A stretch of 64,000 nucleotides of DNA from Skermanella aerolata KACC 11604 (lineage in GTDB: Bacteria; Pseudomonadota; Alphaproteobacteria; Azospirillales; Azospirillaceae), in NCBI RefSeq assembly GCF_000936425.1, contig NZ_AVFK01000037.1:1-64000 (forward strand), read 5' to 3'. The notes under the pieces were generated by a model. The model made no database searches. It saw nothing but the letters and a program-made list of their open reading frames with translations, and was not told the origin of the DNA. Every line of letters starts with the position of its first letter. The stretch's first letter is position 1. A program made the translations under genes and the position numbers. Positions 45,280 through 64,000 of the stretch are shown here, piece by piece.

Positions 45280-45467
45280 ATGTCCCGATCGTCCAGACTG
45301 CTCGACCTGATCCAGCTTCTGCGGTCGCACCGGCGGCCGGTCAGCGGGCAGGTGCTGGCCGACAGCCTGGGCATCAGCCTGCGCACGCTGTATGGCGGTT
45401 CGACAGGGTGCGGGTGGTGATGACATGGTGCGAGTTGCGGCCCTCGGGACCGTCCGACCTTAGATAA
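45280..45467 (+). pseudogene. Decayed YafY-type HTH/WYL regulator
   Basis: The first 38 codons read as the N-terminal helix-turn-helix of YafY-type regulators (SSRLLDLIQLLRSHRRPVSG, then LADSLGISLRTLY). After 45393 the expected sequence is missing. From 45399, in another frame, the sequence resumes as FDRVRVVMTWCELR, the C-terminal end of the same family. A deletion of most of the gene with a frameshift (first-frame stop at 45418-45420, second at 45465-45467) explains this. It cannot make a functional regulator. It may have once controlled the facing synthetase genes, which is inference. Confidence 0.7.
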
Positions 45468-45493
45468 TGGCTCTCAGGGACGGAAGTAGCCCT

Positions 45494-45577
45494 GGGGTTT
45501 GGCCGCTGCGTCGATGGCGCGGCGATACCCAGGCCTGGCTCATGTGGTGGATGCCGTAGTAGCGGGTGGTGTCGGGG
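45494..45577 (-). pseudogene. Partial duplicate of the GT32 gene 3' end
   Basis: About 84 bases match 45872-45962 inside the GT32 coding sequence at roughly nine of ten positions, with a 6-base internal gap. The copy has no start and no surrounding open frame. It is either the remains of a second glycosyltransferase or a recombination footprint. Confidence 0.75.
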
Positions 45578-45588
45578 TGGACAGTGTT

Positions 45589-45608
45589 TGTTGGGCCACG
45601 GCCCAACA
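45589..45608. repeat. Palindromic repeat, GGGCCACGGCCC family
   Basis: The 20-base near-palindrome TGTTGGGCCACGGCCCAACA shares its core with both arms at 22738-22798. A solitary copy here versus a paired copy there is the pattern of dispersed REP elements. Confidence 0.8.
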
Positions 45609-45685
45609 TTTGTCGACCACCGGTCAAACTCTACGGATCCTATTATGCCAACATTATTAATCATTGACCGTTCCGGAGCGTTAGA

Positions 45686-45751
45686 TGTCGGGCTGAAGAG
45701 GCCCGACCTACGCCAGCGTGCTCTTGTAGGTCGGGCCTCTTCAGCCCGACA
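45686..45751. repeat. Perfect 26-bp inverted repeat with 14-base loop
   Basis: Arms 45686-45711 and 45726-45751 are exact inverted copies (TGTCGGGCTGAAGAGG...CCTAC). The outer GGTCGGGC and CTAC bases echo the design of the other repeats but the core differs, so it is a second repeat family. It could act as a bidirectional terminator for the two converging operons. Confidence 0.85.
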
Positions 45752-45833
45752 CCTTTGCCGGAACTTACCGGTCAAGCTTCAATGCAGTTGGTATTGTAAG
45801 ATGCGGCGGGACTCTGCACTGAAAACTTTGCCT

Positions 45834-46601
45834 TCACCTTGGCGCGGTGAAGCGCAATGCCAGCGCCATCAGGGGTTTGGCCGCCGCGTCGATGGCGCGG
45901 CGCAGCGGCGATACCCAGGTCTGGCTCATGTGGTGGATGCCGTAGGAGCGCGACGTGTCGGGATCGACGGCGACCTTGCCGTCGATTTCCGCCGGCGTTC
46001 CCGGCTCGAAATACCAGTAGGGGCAGATGCGGGTGTCGGGATCGGTCTCGGCCGCGCTTTTCCGCACACTCGCCGTGAACAGGCGGGGACCAGTGCTGGT
46101 GGCGACGAACAGGGCGTCGGCGTCGATCAGGAAATCCAGGAACCTGCGCGGCGGTCGCTTGTGGTTGGCCGAAAGTCCCTCGAAGATGACCGGCCAAAGG
46201 GCGTGCCCGGGCCGGCTGCCGATTATGGCGTTGTTGTAGCCGAGCGTTCGCGACAGCATCAGCGAACAACCTTCCACTACGGTATCGATCGGCTTCAGGC
46301 TTTCAATGTCGGCATCGACATAGACGCCGCCCAGGGTGTTCAGGATGAAATAGCGTACCGCGTCGATGCGCTGGATGTTGAAGGGATAGCCGTCATAGAC
46401 CGGCAGGAACGCCGGATAGTTCTCGACCATGAAGTCGCGCATGGCGGTTTCGTTCCACAGGTGGAACGACCAATCCGGATGGTTGACGCGCCAGCCCTCG
46501 CTGAAGCGGCGGAACTTGTCCGGCATCTGCGCCTCGCCCTGATACCAGATCTGGTGCAGGATGCGCGGGATGCCGGCGGCTTGCGGATCGGAGTCCGTCA
46601 T
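45834..46601 (-). CDS. Glycosyltransferase family 32 (OCH1-like) protein
   Basis: 255 residues. The opening IPRILHQIWYQG near residues 11-22 and the metal-binding DXD in GGVYVDADIESLKP near 91-104 are diagnostic of GT32 sugar transferases, which use nucleotide sugars and often act on polysaccharides or glycolipids. The ATG overlaps the stop of the SDR gene by four bases (46598-46601), so it is translationally coupled to the NRPS operon. That makes a direct role in decorating the peptide more likely than coincidence. Acceptor and sugar are unknown. Its 3' end is partly duplicated downstream at 45494-45577. Confidence 0.9.
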   Translation of the reverse strand: MTDSDPQAAGIPRILHQIWYQGEAQMPDKFRRFSEGWRVNHPDWSFHLWNETAMRDFMVENYPAFLPVYDGYPFNIQRIDAVRYFILNTLGGVYVDADIESLKPIDTVVEGCSLMLSRTLGYNNAIIGSRPGHALWPVIFEGLSANHKRPPRRFLDFLIDADALFVATSTGPRLFTASVRKSAAETDPDTRICPYWYFEPGTPAEIDGKVAVDPDTSRSYGIHHMSQTWVSPLRRAIDAAAKPLMALALRFTAPR

Positions 46602-47365
46602 GAATAGCTGGCTCCGCCGTCCACCAGCACGACGCGGCCGGTGAAAAAATCGCATTCCACGATGAAGCGCAGAGCCGCCCAGATCTCCTCCGGCCTGCCC
46701 ATCCGGCCAAGGGGGACGTCGGCGATCATGTCGGCGCGGGCGGCTGCGGCGAGGCCGGCTGCCATCGGCGTGTCGATCAATCCCGGCGCTATGCCGCCGA
46801 CGCGGATGCCGTGCCGCGCCAGCTCCAGCGCCCAGGTTCGGGTGGCGGCGTCCAAGCCGGCCTTGGCGGCGGCGTAGTTGCCCTGACCGGGATTGCCGGC
46901 CCCGGTGATCGAGGAAATGTTGACCACCAGTCCCGGAGCGACACCGTTTTCCAGCATCAGGGTGACGACCTCGCGCGCCATCACGTACGCACCGGTCAGG
47001 TTGGTGTCGATCACCGACTTCCACTGGGCGCTCGGCATCTTGCGGACGAAACCGTCGTCCTCGCGCAGCGCCAGCAGCCCGTCGCGCAGGATGCCGGCAT
47101 TGTTGACCAGCAGGTTGGGCACCCCAAAGCGCTGCACCGTCGCGGCCAGAAAGCCCCGGATCGAAGCTTCCTGCGTGACGTCGAGCGGCGCCGTCTCGAC
47201 CCGGCCGGGCAGGCCGCGCGCCTCGTCCGCCAGCGTCGCCAGTCCGTCGGCCTGGATGTCGCCGGCCATCACGCGCGCCCCGGCGCGCGCCAGTTCCAGG
47301 GCGAAGCATCGCCCCAAGCCCTGGGCGGCGCCCGTCACCACGGCGGTCACACTATCGATGCGCAT
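46598..47365 (-). CDS. Short-chain dehydrogenase/reductase (FabG-like)
   Basis: 255 residues, classical SDR. The cofactor motif TGAAQGLG is near residues 11-18, NNAG near 88-91 and the catalytic Ser, Tyr and Lys fall in NISSITGAGNPGQGNYAAAK near 149-168. DI near residue 36-37 after the second strand suggests NAD(H) preference. It begins 18 bases after NRPS-2 and overlaps GT32, so it is part of the biosynthetic operon. Plausible jobs are reducing a beta-keto acyl starter, oxidising a residue side chain, or supplying a modified sugar; none can be chosen from sequence. Confidence 0.9.
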   Translation of the reverse strand: MRIDSVTAVVTGAAQGLGRCFALELARAGARVMAGDIQADGLATLADEARGLPGRVETAPLDVTQEASIRGFLAATVQRFGVPNLLVNNAGILRDGLLALREDDGFVRKMPSAQWKSVIDTNLTGAYVMAREVVTLMLENGVAPGLVVNISSITGAGNPGQGNYAAAKAGLDAATRTWALELARHGIRVGGIAPGLIDTPMAAGLAAAARADMIADVPLGRMGRPEEIWAALRFIVECDFFTGRVVLVDGGASYS

Positions 47366-47383
47366 GCTCTCACCAGCCTCTCG

Positions 47384-58443
<11,060 letters not shown>

Positions 58444-58447
<4 letters not shown>

Positions 58448-61400
58448 CCGGTCAGATCATCAAAGCTGTCGGCCAGATCGGCCATGAGGGCGTCGTATTC
58501 GTCTTCGGCGAGGTCGATCTTGTCGAACCGCCCGGCTCCGCCGCCGTCCAGCCCACGTCCCCGCTCGATCAGCGCATCGAGCGCGTCGGCGAAGCTCCGG
58601 ACCAGCGCGTCGGCGGTGGCGTCGAGCAGCAGGCCCCGGCCATAGGCTAGGTCGACTGTCAGCGCTCCCCCCTGGACGCGGGCGTTGAAGGCGAGGGCGT
58701 GGCTGCGCGGCTGCCGGGGGTCGCGCTCGGCTCCGGGGGCGGAATCGAGCGGGGCGAAGCCGTCCAGCGTCGCGGCGCCGGCATCGGTCTGGCCCAGGTA
58801 GTTGAGCGCCACGGCCGCCGGTGCTGCAGCCTGGAGCCGGTCGGCCAGGGCAGGGTCGGGACGGAGATGGCGGAGGATGCCCCAGCCAAGACCGCTGCCA
58901 GGGACGCCGGCCAGCGCCTTTTCGGCCGCGTTGGGGTCGGCAAGGGCAAGCCGGACGGGATAGAGTGCTGTGAACCAGCCGGCAGTGCCGGCCAGATCCA
59001 TGTCGCTCCAGCCACTGTCGCGTCCGTGGCCTTCCAGATCGACGACCACTTCGCCGTCGCCCATCCAGCCTTGAAGCGTCGATGCCAGCGCCGCCAGCAT
59101 CGCGCGCGGCATCGGACCGGCGATGCCGTCCAGCAGCGTGCGGGTCCGGGCGACGCTCAGCGCTGTGCGGGCCACCCGTTCGCTGGCGACGGTATCGGGC
59201 GCTGTGGCATGCGGTCCGTCGAACGGCAGTGCGGCAGCCGGCGGTTCCACCGTCCTCAGCCAGTGCCCGGACTCGCCCAGGAACTCATGCGCATGGGCGG
59301 CGAGGCGCTCGGCCCAGCGGCGGAAGCTGGTCCCGCCCGGACGGGGCGGCGGTGGTGCTCCGCCGGCCTCGGCGCGGTAGAGCGCATGGAGGTCGGCCAG
59401 CAGGACCCGCCACGACACGCCGTCAACCGCAAGGTGATGGGCAGTGAGCAGGAGGAGCCGGGGCTTGCCGGGTCCCTGTTCCGCCAGTAGGCCGCCGATC
59501 AGCCGGCCGCCCGCCAGATCGAAGCCGGTCTGCACGCGGTCTGCGGCGGCGTCCAGCGCTGGCTTGGGGTCCGCGATGCCGGTCAGGTCGATCCGGTCCA
59601 GCACGGGGACTGTGCCAGGACCGTCGTAGAACTGGCGCCAGCCATTCGACGCTTCGGCGAAGCGCAGACGCAGCGTGTCGTGACGGGCATGGAGGGATTG
59701 CAGCGCCCGCTCGAAGGCGGCGGAGTCGAAGCCGGCATCGACGGCGAAGGCGAGCGACTGGTTCCAATGGTGCGGCGCCGGAAGCCGCTGGGCGAAGAAC
59801 CAGTGCTGGATCGGCGTCAGCGGGATTTCCGCCGCCGCCGGTTCCGGTTCGGCGGCCGTCGCGCGCAATGGTTTCGCCAGCGGGGCCAGTGCCGCCACGG
59901 TCTGCGCCTCCAGCACCTGCCGGGGCGTCACGTCGAAGCCGGCCGAGCGCGACCGCGCCGCGATCTGGAGGCTGATGATGCTGTCGCCGCCGAGATCGAA
60001 GAAGTTGTCGTGCCGGCCGATCTCCCGGCCGTTGAAGACGTCTCGCCAGACCGAGGCGAGGACGGCCTCGACCTCGCCGACCGGCATTTCGGCCGAAGAG
60101 GACGCGGCTGCGGCGGGCGAACGTTCCGCCGCCAGGGCGAGCAGAGCCCTGCGGTCGATCTTGCCGTTGGGCGTCAGCGGCCAGCGCTCCAGCGGCAGGA
60201 TCGCCGACGGAACGGCATGGGCGGGCAGGCGGCCGGCGGCGTGCGTCCGGATCGCGGCGGGATCGGGGGTGGCGCCGGATGACGGGACGACGAAGGCGAC
60301 CAGCTCGGCCTGACCCGCCGCCGGGCGATGGACGAGCGCCAGTGCCGAGGAAACGCCGGAGGCATCCGCCAGGACGGCTTCGACCTCGCCCAGCTCGATC
60401 CGGAAGCCGCGCAGCTTGACCTGATGGTCGCGCCGTCCGAGATAGCGGATCTTGCCGTCGTCGTCCCAGACGCCGAGATCGCCGGTCAGGTACAGCCGCT
60501 TGCCCGGCGCGGCGCTGAACGGGTCGGGGCGGAAGCGGTCGGAGGTCAGGTCGGGCAGGTTGCGGTAACCGCGCGCGATGCCGATGCCGCCGATGGCGAT
60601 CTCGCCCGGCACCCCGGCGGGGACGGGATCGCCCCGGTCGTCCAGCAGGTACAGCGCGCATCCGGCCATGGCGCGGCCCAGGGCGGGTTCGCCATACAGG
60701 TCCGTACAGGTTTCCACCGATGCGCAGACCGTCGCCTCGGTCGGCCCATAGGCGTTGACGACGTGGCCGACGCGGCTCCATTGGCGGAGCAGGGCACCGC
60801 CGGCGGCCTCTCCCGCGACCACGACGGTCGCCAGATCCGGCAGGTCCGCCGGGTCCAGCGCCGCCAGGACGGAAGGCGGCAGGGTGACGTGGGTGGTCCG
60901 CGTGACGGCCAGATGGCGGCCGATATCCAGGGCGTCGCCGCCGTCCGGCGGCAGGCAGAGCGTCGCCCCGGTCGCCAGGGCGTGGAAGATCTCGGCGACC
61001 GCCGCGTCGAAACTGGGGGAGGCGAACTGGTAGACCCTGCTGCCGGGACCGACCCTGAAAGCCTCGGCCTGGGCCGCCGCCAGATTGGCGATGCCGGCAT
61101 GCGGGACCATGACGCCCTTCGGGCGGCCGGTCGTTCCCGATGTGTAGATGATATAGGCCAGCGACAGCGGATCGACGTCGGGCAGCGCGCAATCCGGCGC
61201 CTCTGCGTCGGCTGCAACCGTCAGGTCGAGGGCCTTGCGGTCCGGCGCGCGGAACTCCGCCGGCAGATCGCCGTGGGTCAGCACCAGCGCCGCGTTCCCG
61301 TCGTCCAGCATGTGCGACAGGCGGTCCGCCGGATAGGCGGGGTCGAGCGGCAGCCAGACGCCGCCGGCCTTCAGGATCGCCAGCAGCGAAACGATCAGGT

Positions 61401-64000
61401 CGGTGCAGCGCGGCAGCAAGGTCGCAACAACCGTTTCGGGTCCGACGCCGCAGGCAGCCAGCCGGCAAGCCAGCCAATGCGCCAAGCCGTCGAGTTCGAC
61501 GTAGCTGAGAACGGCGCCGCCGTCGTCCAGGGCCGGCGCGCCGGGATACCGCCGGGCCGTGCGCTCGACCAGCCGGTGCGCCGCGACCGGTTCCGCCGGT
61601 ACGCATCCTATCGGGTTGGCGGCGGCGATCAGGCGGGAGGTGTCGGCGGCATCCAGGCCCGAGAGGCCGTCCACGGCGCCGTCGGGGCTTTCGACCATCG
61701 CCGCGAGCAGCGCGATCCAGCGGTCGAGCAGGGTCGTGGCCTCGGCATGGCCGAAGCGGACGCCGTCGAAGTTCAGCTTGAGCGTCAGGCCGTCGCCGGG
61801 GATCACCGCGGCGGTCAGCGGATAGTTGGTCCGCTCGACGAAGCGGATATCGCCGAAGGCGATGCCGCCCGCCTGCCGCTGCAAGGCGGCTGCGACAGGA
61901 TAGTTCTCGAACACGAACAGGCTGTCGAACGGCGCCTCGTCGGCGGGCAGCCCGGCCCAGCGCCGGATGTCGACCAGGCTGACCGTGTCGTGTTCCTGCA
62001 AGGCGGCCAGCCGCTGCTGAACGTCGCGCAGCCAGTCGCCCAAGCCTTGAGCGCGGGGGACGGGCAGGGCACAGGCGAGCGTGTTGATGAACAACCCGAC
62101 CATGCTTTCCGAACCGGAGAGATCGGCCGAACGGCCCGACACCGTCAGCCCGAACATCGGCACTCGGCCGGAGCCGTGGCGCTCCAGTAGCAGCGCCCAG
62201 GCGGCTGCGGCGACGACGTTGAGTGTGACCTGATTGGCGCGGGCCAGCATGCGCAACGCTTCCGACGCCGTCGCGTCCAGCACCCGCTCGACTTCGCCGG
62301 GGAGTTCGTCGGCGGCGCCGGCCGGGCGGGACAGGGCCAGCCGCGACGGTCCTTCGACTTGCTTGAGTTCGGCTTGCCAGAAGGCTTGCGACGCGGCGGC
62401 GTCGTGCCCGAGCAGCCGGGCGACATGGTCGCGGAAGGGGCGCGGGGCGGCCAGTGCGGGCAACCGGCCCTCGGTGCGGGCGGCATAGGCAGCCAGCAGA
62501 TCGCCGAACAGGACGGGCAGCGACCAGCCGTCCAGCAGCAGGTGGTGATGGGTCCAGACCCAGCGCCAGACGGTATCGCCGGTGCGGATCAGGGCGTAGC
62601 GCATGACCGGTGCGCGGCCGAGGTCGAGACCGAGGCGGCGGTCCGCCGCCAGCAGCGCTTCGAATCGGACGGCCTGTTCGGCGGCCGGGATGCCGCGCCA
62701 GTCTTCGCGGCGGACGGGGATCGCGGCGGAGGTCAGGACGACCTGATGCGGCTCCGGCACGTCCTGCCAGACGAACAGGGTGCGCAGTGGCGGATGCCGG
62801 TCGATGACGTCCTGCCATGCCAGCAGGAACGGCGCCTCGGCGAGGCTGCCGGCGATCGTGCCGGCGAGTTGTTCGATATAGACGCCGGATTCCGGCTGTT
62901 CCACCGTGTGGAACAGCATGCCCAGTTGCAGCGGCGTCAGCGGATAGGCGTCCGCTATCGGGGCCGGCAGGCTTGCCGCGATCCGCGCCAGCGACGCCGC
63001 GTCGAGGCGGGCCAGCGGCAGGTCGGACGGCTTCGGCGCTACGATGCCGGCGCCGGCCCTGGCCGCTGCTTCGATCAGTGCCGACTTGAAGCGGGCGCTC
63101 CAGCGGGCCACCGTGGCGGCGTCGAGATCGGCGGCATGGAGCCAAGTGACTTCGAGCAGGCCGTCCGCCACGAGGGCGACGATATCCAGCGCGAAGGGGC
63201 GGGCGTTCTCGGGTGCCGAGACGGGGACGGCGGGTTCCCGCCGCAGGCGCCAGCCGGAACCGCCGCGCGCATCGCCGATCCTGCCGAGATAGTTGACGCT
63301 GACCTCCGGCCAGTCCAGCGGCGACGCCGGCAAGCCTTCGGCCGCGTCGTCCAGGGCGGCAGAGGCGGTCGAGACGGCGCTTGGCGATGCGGCGGTTCCG
63401 ACGGGCAGCGCCAGGGTCCTGAAGGTCGTGAACCAGCCGACGGTGCGCGACAGGTCCGCGTCGCCGATGTCGCGGCCATGGCTTTCGATCGCAACCGGAA
63501 GGACGCCGTCGCCGAGATCGTCGAGTGCGGCGGACAGCGCCGCCAGGATCAGCGCATCGACCGGCACGCGCGACGCCGTCGGCGCCTCTATCGTGATCAG
63601 CGCTGTTTCCCCGATGTCGAAGGCGAGCGACAGCCGGCGGGCATTGCCGGTCGTGTCCGGCACGGTCCATTTGCGCGGCAGGCGGCGGCGGGAAGCCGGG
63701 ACCGGGACTGCCGGGGCGGGGGCTGCCGGAGCGGCCAATGCTGGATGGCTGCGCGCCCAGCTTGCGAAGCCGAAGGCGGTAGCGGGCGTTTCACCGGCAA
63801 GCGCCGAGGCCAGATCGTCGAGCAGGATGCGCCACGAGACGCCGTCGACGATCAGGTGATGCACCGCCACGGCCAGAACGCCGGACCCGTTTTCCCCGGC
63901 GAACCACGCCGCCCGGCCCAGCGGTCCTTCGGCAAGGTCCCAGCCCTTCTGCAAGGCGACGGCGCCATCGTTCAGGTCCGACAGGCCGTGGATGGACAGC
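58444..64000 (-). CDS. NRPS-3 (5' end beyond the window): [E]-C-A(aromatic)-PCP-E
   Basis: The frame is open to the window edge, so the start is not seen. The visible part begins inside an epimerisation domain (HHLIVDGVSW near 63850) that belongs to a previous module. Next come a DCL-type C domain (about 62950-61650, HHHLLLDGWS near 62535) and an A domain (about 61600-60100, TSGTTGRPKG near 61130). Aligned by eye to PheA the pocket reads DAATVAAVCK, very near the Phe codes but with Ala for Trp239, suggesting an aromatic residue, possibly larger than Phe. A PCP (GGDSIIS near 59985) and a second E domain (about 59830-58560, EGHGR) follow. The acidic tail (EDEYDALMADLADSFDDL) is a likely docking helix. 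It adds two D-configured residues and is translationally coupled to NRPS-2. Confidence 0.92.

Larger units (their letters stand above)
45468..45833. other. Scar region between the converging NRPS halves
   Basis: No intact gene. It holds a partial copy of the GT32 3' end (45494-45577), a palindrome (45589-45608) and a perfect 26-bp inverted repeat (45686-45751). The mix of duplication debris and mobile-type repeats marks this as a rearrangement point. Confidence 0.7.

Noticed and set aside
45374-45775. Minus-strand frame of 133 codons between the NRPS halves
   Set aside because: It runs through the GT32 fragment, both repeats and the regulator pseudogene, and has no ribosome site.

Overview
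The window is high-GC DNA from an alphaproteobacterium. The gene complement (TRAP transporters, a DUF1127 protein, GFA proteins, a PHB-oligomer hydrolase, a HisKA_2-type kinase) and the codon use suggest a Rhodospirillales/Azospirillum-Skermanella-like soil or plant-associated organism. That placement is an inference. I saw no rRNA, tRNA, CRISPR array or intact insertion sequence.

Region 1 (1-10.1 kb) is a sugar-acid catabolic locus. A formaldehyde-glutathione gene (263-898) is followed on the minus strand by an operon running from uxuB (9175) leftward: fructuronate reductase, mannonate dehydratase, TRAP binding protein, a REP-like inverted repeat, TRAP small and large permeases, an L-idonate/L-gulonate-type dehydrogenase and a second TRAP binding protein. 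A divergent GntR/FCD regulator lies at 9365. Together they would import a hexuronate or aldonate and turn it into 2-keto-3-deoxygluconate.

Region 2 (10.1-18.6 kb) holds a protealysin-like M4 metalloprotease with its emfourin-type inhibitor, a 46-residue basic protein, two tandem transglutaminase-like proteins, a secreted 3-hydroxybutyrate-oligomer hydrolase, a GNAT acetyltransferase and a GT39-type membrane glycosyltransferase.

Region 3 (19.1-27.3 kb) is a plus-strand envelope-glycan set (glycosyltransferase, UDP-galactopyranose mutase, GH1-like hydrolase, ABC exporter), then an MHS-family symporter, a small unknown protein and a YuiH-type molybdopterin oxidoreductase.

Region 4 (27.3-36.5 kb) contains an unusual exporter on the minus strand. 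Its ABC protein has two cyclic-nucleotide-binding domains and a C39-like domain that has lost its catalytic cysteine. It is paired with an HlyD adaptor and preceded by an Sfp-type phosphopantetheinyl transferase. An orphan sensor kinase and small genes follow.

Region 5 (36.9-64 kb) is a large non-ribosomal peptide synthetase locus. NRPS-3 (leaving the window at 64000) and NRPS-2 are translationally coupled on the minus strand, followed by an SDR reductase and a GT32 glycosyltransferase. NRPS-1, with the thioesterase, and a GT4 glycosyltransferase run toward them on the plus strand. The inferred order is ...D-X, D-aromatic (NRPS-3); Thr (perhaps dehydrated), D-X, Gly (NRPS-2); N-methyl-Thr, then a final module whose adenylation domain is only a remnant, then TE (NRPS-1). 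Embedded glycosyltransferases suggest a glycosylated peptide. The space between the converging halves is scarred by a decayed WYL-type regulator, a duplicated GT32 fragment and palindromic repeats. The strongest candidate for something undescribed is this glycosyl-NRPS system with its A-less terminal module, possibly served by the adjacent PPTase and fused CNBD-C39-like-ABC exporter.
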